Positions 22,706-31,052 of a DNA stretch of 38,634 nucleotides are shown in pieces. Within the stretch, counting starts at the first letter, position 1, and each line of letters starts with the position of its first letter. This DNA is from an uncultured Rhodospirillales bacterium. GTDB taxonomy: Bacteria > Pseudomonadota > Alphaproteobacteria > Acetobacterales > Acetobacteraceae. The notes below the pieces were generated by a model. That model was not told the DNA's origin and searched no databases. It was given only the letters and a program-made list of their open reading frames with translations. Position numbers and translations under genes: made by a program. The stretch covers positions 1 through 38,634 of the forward strand of contig CAIPLM010000307.1 of NCBI GenBank assembly GCA_903865895.1. The letters run 5' to 3'.

Positions 22706-23104
22706 GTGCCAACCGATACCGCCCCTTCCGTCCGCCGCGTTTTGATTGTCGACGACCGCCGGGACGTCGCGGCGACGATGGCCGATATGTGCCGCGTTTT
22801 CGCGTTCGACGCGGTGATCGGCGAGGACGGGTTCGGCATGCTTGAGCTCCTGGAGGAGCATCGGCCCGATTGCGTGATCGTGGACGTGATGATGCCCGGG
22901 CAGGACGGCTATGAGGCGCTGAAGGAAGTGGCGCGCTACGACCCGACGCTGCCGGTGCTGCTGGTGACTGGGCATGGTGATGACTGGCTGCGCATAGGCC
23001 AGACTCTGGGGCGTGCACAGGGCCTTGAGCATGTGCATACTGCGGCAAAACCCGTCCGCGTGCCGGCGGTGCGTGACTTCCTGGAGTCCGTTCCCGCGCG
23101 CTGA
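22706..23104 (+). CDS. Single-domain response regulator (CheY-like receiver)
   Basis: 132 residues from a GTG at 22706. A TTG 51 bases upstream is also in frame, but a possible promoter (TTGACC at 22636, TACATT at 22661) would start transcription after it, which favours the GTG. The receiver is complete: acidic pair D16-D17, phospho-acceptor D60 in VIVDVMMPGQDG, T88 in LLVTGHG, and K115 in TAAKPV. There is no output domain, so it should signal through protein contact. No histidine kinase lies nearby; it probably works with a kinase or hybrid system encoded elsewhere. Confidence 0.86.
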   Translation: MPTDTAPSVRRVLIVDDRRDVAATMADMCRVFAFDAVIGEDGFGMLELLEEHRPDCVIVDVMMPGQDGYEALKEVARYDPTLPVLLVTGHGDDWLRIGQTLGRAQGLEHVHTAAKPVRVPAVRDFLESVPAR

Positions 23105-23128
23105 CACCCAAGAGGAGGTCACCGCGCC

Positions 23129-24379
23129 ATGAAGTTTCATTGGTTCGCCGAGGCGAGCTATCCCCAATTACCCGCGGATTTCCGCGAATCCAAGCTCTCA
23201 AGCTGGGTCGATACTCCGAAGCGCCTGGCCGACCCGCATGTGGTCGGCGAGATGTGCCGGATGTTCATCCGCTTGATGCAGCAGGCCGATCGCGACGGGT
23301 ATGACGGGCTCGCGGTTAATGAGCATCACCAGACGCCTTTCGCGGTGACGCCTTCGCCGAATCTCCTGGCCTCGGCACTCGCGCACACCACCGAGCGAGC
23401 GGCGATTCTCATCATCGGGGATAGTCTGGCGCTGTACAACCCGCCGACCAGGGTGGCCGAGGAGATGGCCTGGATCGATTGCCTCTCGCAGGGCCGCGTG
23501 ATCGCCGGCTTCGTGTTCGGCACCCCGATGGACAGTGTGTTCGCCTATGGCATGCCCCCGGTCGAGTTGCGGGATCGCTTTGAGGAGGCGCGGCTGCTGA
23601 TCCTGAAATCCTGGGCCGAGCAGGAGCCCTTCGCCTTCAACGGCCGGTTCAACAAGCTGCGCTACGTCAATCTCTGGCCGAAGCCGATCCAGCCGAAATT
23701 CCCGATTTGGGTGCCTGGTTCCGGCTCGGTCGAGACCTGGGATCTCACGATCGACAATGACTATTGCTACGGCCACCTCTCCTTCTCCGGCCTGCATGCG
23801 GCCAAGCCGATGGTGGATGCCTATTGGGACTACGTTGCGCGGCGCGGCGGGGACCCCAATCCGCACCGCATGGCCTTCACCCAGATCCTCTGCGTCGCCA
23901 ATACCGACGCCGAGGCGGAGGCGACCTATAGCGAGGCGGTGAAGTATTTCTACCGCAACCGCTACGTGAACCCCGCCTTCGAGGGGCCGCCGGGCTATCG
24001 CAGCACCAAGTCGGTGCAGGCGATCATGGGCCATCGCAAGATCGCCGAAAGCAGCGTTTCCGCCGAGGATCGCGCCAAGGCGGCCGCTGGTGAGCTCGAT
24101 TTCTGGGAGTATGACCGGCTCGGCTACATCATCGCCGGCTCGCCGGAGAGGGTGCGCCAGCGGGTGCGGGAGTTGTGTGTCGATCTGCGCATCGGCCAGC
24201 TCATCGCCTGCCTGCATGTTGGCAATCTCTCGGAGGAGGCGGGCGAGATGAACACGCGCCTGTTCGGCCGCGAGGTGATGCCGCATTTGCGCGATTTGTG
24301 GATCGAGCATGAGGACCGCTGGACGCCGCAGGGTATCGCCGAGATTGCGGCCAAGGCGGCCCGGGGGGCGGCGGCGTGA
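23129..24379 (+). CDS. LLM-class flavin-dependent monooxygenase (luciferase-like)
   Basis: 416 residues with an AAGAGGAGG ribosome site. The bacterial luciferase-like TIM barrel is identified by the opening FHWFAEASYPQLP, the active-site region GLAVNEHHQTPFAVTPSPN, and CLSQGRVIAGFVFGTPMDS. The C-terminal part carries the LLM-specific helices (AGSPERVRQRVRELC). Family members use reduced FMN from a separate reductase to oxygenate ketones, sulfonates, amines or heterocycles. It is the first gene of a tightly overlapping operon with a hydrolase and a cycloisomerase-like enzyme, suggesting the opening oxidation of a catabolic route. No flavin reductase is present in the window. Confidence 0.92.
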   Translation: MKFHWFAEASYPQLPADFRESKLSSWVDTPKRLADPHVVGEMCRMFIRLMQQADRDGYDGLAVNEHHQTPFAVTPSPNLLASALAHTTERAAILIIGDSLALYNPPTRVAEEMAWIDCLSQGRVIAGFVFGTPMDSVFAYGMPPVELRDRFEEARLLILKSWAEQEPFAFNGRFNKLRYVNLWPKPIQPKFPIWVPGSGSVETWDLTIDNDYCYGHLSFSGLHAAKPMVDAYWDYVARRGGDPNPHRMAFTQILCVANTDAEAEATYSEAVKYFYRNRYVNPAFEGPPGYRSTKSVQAIMGHRKIAESSVSAEDRAKAAAGELDFWEYDRLGYIIAGSPERVRQRVRELCVDLRIGQLIACLHVGNLSEEAGEMNTRLFGREVMPHLRDLWIEHEDRWTPQGIAEIAAKAARGAAA

Positions 24380-25116
24380 GCGGTCTTGTCGCGCGCGCAC
24401 TCGGCGCGGGGGCGGTGCGGGTATGTGAGTCGGGTGAGGGCCGGCCGCTGATGTTCCTGCACGGCTATGACACCCATCCCGGGGAGGCCGGGTTTCTCGC
24501 GCGGCTCGCGGCGGGGCGGCGGGTGATCGCGCCCGAGCATCCCGGCTATGGCGAAAGCAGTGCGGCGGGGCCGCTGCACGATATTGTCGATCAGGTGCTG
24601 CATTACCGGTTGATGGTGGAGCAGTGGGTCGGCGGGCCGGTGGATGTGGTGGGGCATTGCCTCGGCGGCATGATCGCGGCCGAGTTCGCCGCGCTGTGCC
24701 CGCATCTCACACGGCGGCTGGTGCTGGTCGATTCCTATGGGTTGTGGCTGGATGACATGCCACTGCCCGACCCCTTCGTGATCCGCCCGGCCGATCTGCT
24801 GGCGGCGAAATTCGCCGACTCGGCTGATGCGGCGAAGGTGCCGGCGCCGGTGATGGGCAATCACGCCGCTGCTACGCGGTTCCTGTGGCCGATCCCGGAG
24901 CGCGGATTGTCGCGCCGGCTGCCCTTCGTGCAGGCGCCGACTTTGGTGCTGCATGGCGCGCAGGACGGGCTGATCCCGGTCGCTTATGCGGAAGCGCTGG
25001 CTGCCGGGATTGCCGGGGCTCAGTGCATGGTGCTACCGGGCGCCGGGCATTTCCCGATGATCGAGGCGGAGGACGCGTTCGTGGCGGCGGTCGAAGGGTT
25101 CCTCGATGCCGGCTGA
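24376..25116 (+). CDS. Alpha/beta hydrolase with cysteine nucleophile
   Basis: 246 residues from a GTG that overlaps the monooxygenase stop (GTGA). The fold elements are the oxyanion HGYD loop (LMFLHGYDTHPGE), the nucleophile elbow VVGHCLGGM, and the catalytic acid and base D197 (HGAQDGLIP) and H225 (GAGHFPM). The nucleophile is Cys95 (codon TGC) where Ser is normal. A Cys-His-Asp triad is known in dienelactone hydrolase, though that family is only distantly related. Together with the muconate-cycloisomerase-like gene next to it, a lactone or enol-lactone substrate is plausible. No signal peptide. Confidence 0.9.
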   Translation: MSGLVARALGAGAVRVCESGEGRPLMFLHGYDTHPGEAGFLARLAAGRRVIAPEHPGYGESSAAGPLHDIVDQVLHYRLMVEQWVGGPVDVVGHCLGGMIAAEFAALCPHLTRRLVLVDSYGLWLDDMPLPDPFVIRPADLLAAKFADSADAAKVPAPVMGNHAAATRFLWPIPERGLSRRLPFVQAPTLVLHGAQDGLIPVAYAEALAAGIAGAQCMVLPGAGHFPMIEAEDAFVAAVEGFLDAG

Positions 25117-26230
25117 TCGTATCCAGCAGGTCGGGCTTTGGCTGATCGAGAGCCCGATCAAATCGGCTCGCTCGCATGGCTCGGGCCATCTGAAACAGGC
25201 GGTGCGGCGGGTGATTATCGCCGTACGCACCGCGGATGGGCTGACCGGTTGGGGGGAGGCGGCGCCCTGGGCGCCGTTCGGCCATACCGCGGAGACGGCG
25301 CTCGCCGCTTTGCGCCACGTGCTGCTGCCGGCGCTGATCGGCGGCGACGCCACGCGGATCGGCCTGCGCATGGAGGATTGCGCGCACGCCATCGCCGGGC
25401 ATTCCGACGCCAAGGCGGCGATCGAGATGGCGTTGTGGGATATCGCGGGCAAGCGGGTCGGCGCACCGGTCTCAGCGCTGTTCGGCGGGCTGGTGCGCGA
25501 GACCATCCCGCTCTCCTTTTCCATCGCCAACCCCGATTTCGCGGCTGACGTGGCGCGGGCGCAGGAGATGCTGGCGGCGGGGCATCGCATCTTCAAGGTG
25601 AAAACCGGCTTTCTGCCGCATGAAGAGGACGTCCGCCGTCTCGCCGCGTTGCGGGAGGCGCTGCCGGGGATGGATTTGCGGGTGGATTACAATCAGGGCC
25701 TGGCGCCGCATGATGCGCTGCGGCAGTTGCGGGACGTCGAGCAATTCGCGCCGACCTTCATCGAGCAACCGGTGCCGCGGGGGCAGGAGGCGGCATTGGC
25801 GCGGCTGGCGGCGGCGCTTGATACGCCGATTCTGGCCGATGAGAGCGTGACCTCGCCGGAGGAGATGCTGCGGGCGGTGCGCGAGGGGTTTGCCGATTCG
25901 GTGTCGATCAAGCTGATGAAATCGGGCGGGTTGCTGGCTGCACGGGCGATCGATGCCATCGCGGCGGCGGCGGGGGTGCCAAGTTACGGCGGCACGCTGT
26001 GGGAAGGCGGCATCGCGCTCGCCGCGGCGGCGCATCTGCTGGGCACGCTGCCGAACTGCTCGCTGGGCTGCGAGTTCTACATGCCGACTTATGCGCTGGT
26101 GCGCGATGTGGTGCCGGATGTGTTGTTGGCCTCAGGCGGGTTCGTGCATGTGCCGACTGGGCCGGGGCTCGGCGTTGATGTCGATGCGGCGGAAATCGCC
26201 ACCCAGGCGGTGGAGACGCTCACGGTCTAG
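25106..26230 (+). CDS. Muconate-cycloisomerase-like enzyme (enolase superfamily)
   Basis: 374 residues, overlapping the hydrolase gene by 11 bases. Enolase-superfamily active-site residues are intact and spaced as in muconate lactonizing enzymes: K164-x-K166 (FKVKTG), metal ligands D194 (VDYNQG), E220 (FIEQP) and D245 (ADES), and K269 with the following MKSGG. The subgroup cycloisomerises cis,cis-muconates, epimerises dipeptides or racemises N-acyl amino acids, so the exact reaction is open. The muconate reading is favoured by a lactone-type hydrolase and an oxygenase in the same operon; classical catechol-cleavage genes are absent. The stop codon lies within a strong stem-loop. Confidence 0.9.
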   Translation: MPADRIQQVGLWLIESPIKSARSHGSGHLKQAVRRVIIAVRTADGLTGWGEAAPWAPFGHTAETALAALRHVLLPALIGGDATRIGLRMEDCAHAIAGHSDAKAAIEMALWDIAGKRVGAPVSALFGGLVRETIPLSFSIANPDFAADVARAQEMLAAGHRIFKVKTGFLPHEEDVRRLAALREALPGMDLRVDYNQGLAPHDALRQLRDVEQFAPTFIEQPVPRGQEAALARLAAALDTPILADESVTSPEEMLRAVREGFADSVSIKLMKSGGLLAARAIDAIAAAAGVPSYGGTLWEGGIALAAAAHLLGTLPNCSLGCEFYMPTYALVRDVVPDVLLASGGFVHVPTGPGLGVDVDAAEIATQAVETLTV

Positions 26231-26333
26231 AGCGGGATTGGAACTGGCAGGCGTTCCAAACCCGCTCTAGCCCTTTGTTTTGTCGCGTGATTCACGTTTT
26301 CTGACCTGTCGGCCTCAAACGATCACGCTCTAG
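26227..26333. terminator. Extragenic palindromic element acting as convergent terminator
   Basis: The arms 26227-26244 and 26253-26270 pair over 18 positions with one mismatch, followed by a T-rich run (CCCTTTGTTTTG), giving a strong terminator for the cycloisomerase operon. A second dyad GCGTGAT (26285-26291) / ATCACGC (26322-26328) follows, and CTCTAG recurs at the element borders. The stop codons of both convergent genes lie inside the element. The look is that of a dispersed extragenic repeat. Confidence 0.7.
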
Positions 26334-28013
26334 CGCCTGCCGCACGGCCTCGATCACGCTCGGCCAGTCGCCCGGCGCGGGCTGGCGGAACTGGCGCAAA
26401 GAGGGGTACCAAGGGTTGTCCTCCCGCCCGATCGGCCAGCGCCAGCAGGGTGCGAAGCGGTTGAGCAGCCAGACCGGGCGGCCGAGGGCGCCGGCGAGAT
26501 GGGCGATCGCGGTATCGACGGTGATGACGAGATCGAGCCCGGCGACCAGGGCGGCGGTGCGGGACATGTCGGTGAGCTCAGCAGTCCAGTCCGTCATCGG
26601 GAAGGGCGGCTCGACGCCTTGTTGCAGCGAGACGAAGGTATCGCGGCAATCGGCCAGCGGGGTGAGGAGGGCCGGCGGGATGGAGCGGGCGGCGTCGCCG
26701 GGATAGGCGGGGTTGCCGGCCCAGGCGAGGCCGATGCGGCGGCCCGGTAGGTTCGCGAGGCGTGCGCGCCACGGCGCGGCGCGGTGCTCGGGCACGCGGA
26801 GATAGGGTGGGGCGGTGAGGCCGGCTTCGTTGAGATCGAGGATCGCCGGCAGGCTCATCAGCGCGGCGTGGAGGTCATGCGGCGGGATGCCCTGCTCCAG
26901 CGGCAGCCAGTTGGCGCGCGGGGCGAGGGGGCGAAGCAGGGCCAGGAGGGTCTGCGGGACCACCACGGTGAGATTAGGCGCGGCGAGGCGCGGCAGGAAG
27001 CGGGCGGCCATGATGGTGTCGCCGAGGCCTTGCTCGGCGTGGATCAGCAGGTGCGCGGCGGTCGGCGCGCCGTCCCAGCGCGGGGTGGTGACGGCGAAAG
27101 GGGGCGTGTGACCGCGGCGCTGCCAGCGGCGTTCGAAGCCGGGCCAGGCCTCGCGATAACGGCCCGCGAGCAGGCGGGCGGTGGCGCGGTTGTAGTCGGC
27201 GTCAGCGTGGCTGGGGTCCAAGGTGAGAGCGCGGGTGAACAGCGTCTCGGCGGTATCGAGATGCCCGGCATCGGTGTGCGCGAGCGCGAGGTTGTTGAGC
27301 GCGTCGGCCGTGCCATCCGTGGCTGCGGCCTCGAGCAGCGGCAGCGCGGCGGCGAGATCGCCGAGGCCGCGCAGCACGGCGCCGAGGCTGCCGGCGATGG
27401 CGCGGTCATCCGGGCGGAGTGTGAGAGCGCGGCGCAGGCTGGCGGCGGCGATGGTGGGGCGACCGGCGGCGCGATGTGCCGCGGCGTGGCCGCACAAGGC
27501 GGCGACGTTGTCGGGTTCGCGGGCCAGCACGCGGTCCAGCGTTTCGGCGGCGGCGTCGGGGCGGTTCTGCGCGCATTGGGCGGCGGCGAGGTTGATGTAG
27601 GCGTCCATCGCCGCCGGTTCGAGCGCGATGCAGCGGCGCAGGCTGGCCTCGGCCTCGCGCGAGCGGCGCAAGCGGAGCAAAGCGAGGCCGAGATCGTGGT
27701 GCAGCGCGGGGTCATCGGGGGTGGCGGTGAGGGCGGCGCGCAGGGCCGGTTCGGCGGCCGCAGCATCACCTGCGGCCAGGGCGGCGCGGGCGAAGTTCGC
27801 GTTGTAGAGCGGTTCGCGCGGGCGCAGGGCGATGGCGGCGCGCAGCGGGGGCAGGGCGGCGTCGGGCGTGCCCTGCTGCAACAGCGCGAGGCCGAGCAGA
27901 TGGTGGGCGTCGGCATGGTCCGGCGCCGCGGCCAGGATGCCGCGATAGGCCGCGGCGGCGGCGGCGAAGTCGCCCGATCGGTGCCGGGCGAGGGCAGTCT
28001 CGATATGGGTCAT
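26292..28013 (-). CDS. TPR protein with C-terminal glycosyltransferase-9-like domain
   Basis: 573 residues. About eight tetratricopeptide repeats occupy residues 1-290 (for example DHADAHHLLGLALLQQGTPD and DALNNLALAHTDAGHLDTAE). The C-terminal half begins AWPGFERRWQRRG and includes LLIHAEQGLGDTIMAARFLP, GRRIGLAWAGNPAYPGDAAR and LVITVDTAIAHLAGALGRPV, the pattern of heptosyltransferase-like (GT-B, family 9) domains fused to TPRs. Such fusions are widespread in alphaproteobacteria and thought to modify proteins or envelope glycans, mostly untested. No signal peptide. The final ten residues fall in an extragenic repeat element, so the C-terminus may have been altered by its insertion. Confidence 0.88.
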   Translation of the reverse strand: MTHIETALARHRSGDFAAAAAAYRGILAAAPDHADAHHLLGLALLQQGTPDAALPPLRAAIALRPREPLYNANFARAALAAGDAAAAEPALRAALTATPDDPALHHDLGLALLRLRRSREAEASLRRCIALEPAAMDAYINLAAAQCAQNRPDAAAETLDRVLAREPDNVAALCGHAAAHRAAGRPTIAAASLRRALTLRPDDRAIAGSLGAVLRGLGDLAAALPLLEAAATDGTADALNNLALAHTDAGHLDTAETLFTRALTLDPSHADADYNRATARLLAGRYREAWPGFERRWQRRGHTPPFAVTTPRWDGAPTAAHLLIHAEQGLGDTIMAARFLPRLAAPNLTVVVPQTLLALLRPLAPRANWLPLEQGIPPHDLHAALMSLPAILDLNEAGLTAPPYLRVPEHRAAPWRARLANLPGRRIGLAWAGNPAYPGDAARSIPPALLTPLADCRDTFVSLQQGVEPPFPMTDWTAELTDMSRTAALVAGLDLVITVDTAIAHLAGALGRPVWLLNRFAPCWRWPIGREDNPWYPSLRQFRQPAPGDWPSVIEAVRQALERDRLRPTGQKT

Positions 28014-28047
28014 CCCAGGAGGATGTGCGGCGCGGGTTGACGGCGGG

Positions 28048-28938
28048 TTAACCGCCGCGGCGGGGAATGATCGCGAGTGCGATCCCGGTGAGCACCAGAA
28101 CCGTGCCGGCGAGGAAGCGGGGCGCGATCGGCTCGCCCAGGATCAGCGCCGAGCCCGACACGCCGAAAATCGGCTGCAGGAATTGCGAGGCGGCGGCGAC
28201 CCGGGCGGGGATGGTGCGTAGCATGTTGAGCCAGATCCACATGCCGGCCACCGTCACCAAGGCGCCGAGGTAGAGGATGATCAGCACGCTCGTGACATGC
28301 GGCGTCGCTGGACGGCTCGCCAGTTCCCAGGCTGCCGGCGGCAGCAGGCCGAGCAGGCCGAACAGCCCGGTGAAGCCGGCCACCGTGATCGCCCCGTGCC
28401 GCGCGATGAGCTTCGAGGCCAGCACGTAATAGGCTGCGATGGAGGCGGTGGAGGAGAGTACGATCGCATTGCCCAGCAGCGTGGCGCCGGCGGTGCCGTG
28501 CTCGTCCCACGCGATGGTCACCACCCCCGCCAGCGCCACTGCCATGCCGCCGAGATGGCGGGGGCCGATGCGCTGGCCGAGGATGATCGCCGCGAAGAGC
28601 GCGATGAACATCGGGCTGGTCGCCGAGAGCATGGTGGCGACCGAGGCCGCGGTGCGCTGTACGCCGAGGGATTGCAGGATCTGCCCGCCGACGATGCCGA
28701 GCATGCCGAGCCCGGCCATCGCCAAGAGGTCCCGCCAGGGCGGGAGGGGCCGCCAGGTCATGAACAGCGCGAAGCAGGGCGCGGCGGCGAGGTAGCGCGC
28801 GGCGGTGAGCGCCAAGGGCGGGAAATCCGCCAGCGCGATCTTGGTCGCGGGGATCGACAGGCCCCAGACGAACATCAGCCCGGTAAGGATGGCGAGCGGG
28901 CGGGCGAGGCTGCGCAGCGTGACGGGGGAGTCGGTCAA
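28048..28938 (-). CDS. DMT family (EamA) transporter
   Basis: 296 residues with about ten transmembrane helices in two EamA repeats. Examples are ILTGLMFVWGLSIPATKIAL at the start and QPIFGVSGSALILGEPIAPR in the second repeat, with the family's conserved Pro/Gly-Glu residues. Translation appears to start at a TTG at 28938 that overlaps the preceding gene's stop codon. EamA proteins export amino acids, purines or other metabolites across the inner membrane by proton exchange. Position after a hydrolase and an MBL protein suggests export of a metabolite made by them, but the substrate is unknown. Confidence 0.9.
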   Translation of the reverse strand: MTDSPVTLRSLARPLAILTGLMFVWGLSIPATKIALADFPPLALTAARYLAAAPCFALFMTWRPLPPWRDLLAMAGLGMLGIVGGQILQSLGVQRTAASVATMLSATSPMFIALFAAIILGQRIGPRHLGGMAVALAGVVTIAWDEHGTAGATLLGNAIVLSSTASIAAYYVLASKLIARHGAITVAGFTGLFGLLGLLPPAAWELASRPATPHVTSVLIILYLGALVTVAGMWIWLNMLRTIPARVAAASQFLQPIFGVSGSALILGEPIAPRFLAGTVLVLTGIALAIIPRRGG

Positions 28939-29705
28939 TACATCGGGCCAGGTAGCACCAGCACCTGCGGCACAGCCGGCAGGGTGGCGCGCGAGACGGT
29001 GGTGCTGCGTTCGGGCGAGACGCGTATGTCGAAACGGTCGCTGACGCCCGCGAGGAAGCGGCGCAGCGTGCTCTCACTGAAATAGTGCATCGGCAGCAGC
29101 AGGCGCGGATGGATCTGCGCGACGATGGCGACCATGTCCGCCTGATCCACCGTGAAGCTGCCATCGATCGGCGTCATCAGCACGTCGATCGAGCCAAGTT
29201 CGGCCATGTCGTCATCGTTGAGGAGGTGATGGAGATGGCCGAGATGGGCGATGCACAGCCCGGCGGCCTCGAAGACGAAGATGGAGTTGCCATAGTACTC
29301 GGTGCCGCCGCCCCAGTTGCGGATATTGGTGGGGATATTGCGCACCCGGAGGTCGCCGACGCGGAGATCGTGATGGGCGGGTTTGCCGTCCACCGCCCAG
29401 CCGCGCAGCACGTGGCGGATGCGGGCATCGGCGACGTCGGTGAAATGGGTGGAATGGGCGTGGTTCATGGTCACCAGGTCCGGCACCGTGTCCGGCACGT
29501 GGGAGCCGCTATAGTCGGTGACCGCGCCGGTGCCCCGGGGGGTGACGATGTGGAAGCTGGCATGGCCGAGATAGGTGATGGTCACCGCCTCCTCGACGCT
29601 TGCGACGCGGATGATGCGGCCGCGCGAGGCGACGTTGCCGCAGGCGAGGGCGTCGAGCGGCAGGAGCAGCAGCGTCGTCAGCAGCGTGCGGAACACAAAT
29701 CCCAT
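28935..29705 (-). CDS. Exported metallo-beta-lactamase-fold hydrolase
   Basis: 256 residues from the ATG at 29705, with GGGGGA upstream. A signal peptide (VFRTLLTTLLLLPLDALA) ends at an Ala-Leu-Ala-Cys sequence, either a signal peptidase I site or a poor lipobox. The MBL fold is recognised from ITYLGHASFHIVTPRG, the metal motif H82-A-H84-S-T-H87-F-T-D90, and IAHLGHLHH for the third ligand. The layout is closest to the UlaG/RomA-like branch that hydrolyses lactones and phosphodiesters. It should work in the periplasm. It overlaps the transporter gene and lies 40 bases after an M20 amidohydrolase gene. Confidence 0.85.
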   Translation of the reverse strand: MGFVFRTLLTTLLLLPLDALACGNVASRGRIIRVASVEEAVTITYLGHASFHIVTPRGTGAVTDYSGSHVPDTVPDLVTMNHAHSTHFTDVADARIRHVLRGWAVDGKPAHHDLRVGDLRVRNIPTNIRNWGGGTEYYGNSIFVFEAAGLCIAHLGHLHHLLNDDDMAELGSIDVLMTPIDGSFTVDQADMVAIVAQIHPRLLLPMHYFSESTLRRFLAGVSDRFDIRVSPERSTTVSRATLPAVPQVLVLPGPMY

Positions 29706-29745
29706 GGCGAGATCCCCCTTCGGCGACATTGCGCCATCGGCGGGA

Positions 29746-30981
29746 TCAGGATGCAAGCCTCGCGAGGCTCTCGGCGAGCACGCGGGTGCCGGCGGCGAGC
29801 TGTTCGGGGGAGGTGTATTCGGCGGGGTTGTGGCTGATGCCGGCGCGGGAGGGCACGAACAGCATGCCGGTGGGGGCGAGGGGCACGACGAATTGTGCGT
29901 CATGGAACGCGCCGGAGGGCAGGCGCAGGGCGCTGTGGCCGCAGGCGGCGGCTGCGGCGGCGACGGTCTCGACCACCTCAGCCGCGAAGCCGACCGGCAT
30001 GGCGTTGAAGTGCTCCTTCACCTCGGCGCGGCAGGTCTTCAGCGCGGCGGCGATGGTGGACGCGATGGCGTCACCCTTGGCGCGGAGGATGGCGCCGTCG
30101 GGGTGGCGGATGTCGATGGAGAAGCGCACCTGGCTCGCCACCGTGTTGGAGGTGTTGGGCAGCACGTCGATACGGCCGACGGTGAAGCGCAGCGTGTCGG
30201 TGGGGTCGGCGGTCAGTTCGTTGAGGGCGGTGATGGCGCGCAGCATGTCCTGCACCGGGTCCTGCCGGGTGCCGACCGGGGCGGTGCCGGCATGGGCGGA
30301 GGCGCCGGTGATGGTGACGCTGAACCAACGGCTGCCCTGGATGCCGGTGACGACGCCGATCTCGATGTCGGCGGCTTCCAGCACCGGGCCCTGCTCGATA
30401 TGGGCTTCGAGATAGGCGTGCGGGCGATAGCCGAGGGGGCGGCGCGGCAGGTCGGCCTCGGCGGCGAGGTGTTCGTCGAGTGCCGCGCCGAAGGTGATGC
30501 CGGCGGGGTCTCGCACATCGGCCCAGGCGGTGATCGGGGTGTGGCCGGCCCAGGCCATGCTGCCCATGCAGCCCGGGGCGAAGCGGCCGCCTTCCTCGTT
30601 GGTCCAGGCAACGACCTCGATGGGGCGGCGGGTGGTGATGCCGGCATCGTGCAGGGCGGTGATGGCCTCGAGCCCGGCGATGACGCCGTAGATGCCATCG
30701 AACCGGCCGCCTTCGGGCTGGCTGTCCATGTGGCTTCCGGTCAGCACCGGGGCGGCGTCAGGATCAGTCCCGGCGCGGCGCAGGAAGAGGTTGGCCGCTT
30801 CGTCAATCGATACTTCCGCGCCGATTTCCTGCGCCCAGGCGATGACGAGGCGGCGGGCCTCGCGGTCGAGCGGGGAGAGGCAGGGGCGGTTGACGCCGTC
30901 GCCTGGGATGGCGCCGAGGCGGACTAGGGTCATCAGCCGATCCCATTGGCGCGATTGGCTGACGGCGGCGGCGGCGGACAT
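29746..30981 (-). CDS. M20-family Zn-dependent amidohydrolase (carbamoylase/allantoate amidohydrolase type)
   Basis: 411 residues from the ATG at 30981 with a CGGAG site. The dinuclear metal site is complete: H84 (GSHMDSQPEGG), D95 (RFDGIYG), the E129-E130 pair (WTNEEGGRF), and the late His in ISHNPAEYTS. The dimerisation domain lies around SVTITGASAHAGTAPVG. This branch hydrolyses N-carbamoyl-L-amino acids, beta-ureidopropionate, allantoate or ureidoglycine and releases ammonia and CO2. No pyrimidine or purine degradation genes are nearby, so the exact ureido compound is not known. It precedes the MBL and transporter genes on the same strand. Confidence 0.91.
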   Translation of the reverse strand: MSAAAAVSQSRQWDRLMTLVRLGAIPGDGVNRPCLSPLDREARRLVIAWAQEIGAEVSIDEAANLFLRRAGTDPDAAPVLTGSHMDSQPEGGRFDGIYGVIAGLEAITALHDAGITTRRPIEVVAWTNEEGGRFAPGCMGSMAWAGHTPITAWADVRDPAGITFGAALDEHLAAEADLPRRPLGYRPHAYLEAHIEQGPVLEAADIEIGVVTGIQGSRWFSVTITGASAHAGTAPVGTRQDPVQDMLRAITALNELTADPTDTLRFTVGRIDVLPNTSNTVASQVRFSIDIRHPDGAILRAKGDAIASTIAAALKTCRAEVKEHFNAMPVGFAAEVVETVAAAAAACGHSALRLPSGAFHDAQFVVPLAPTGMLFVPSRAGISHNPAEYTSPEQLAAGTRVLAESLARLAS

Positions 30982-31052
30982 GCGGAGGCTCCGGTTGGTG
31001 GCGGCGGCCTTATCGCATGCGGCGGCGCGGGCGGAAACCGCGCCGGGTGACG

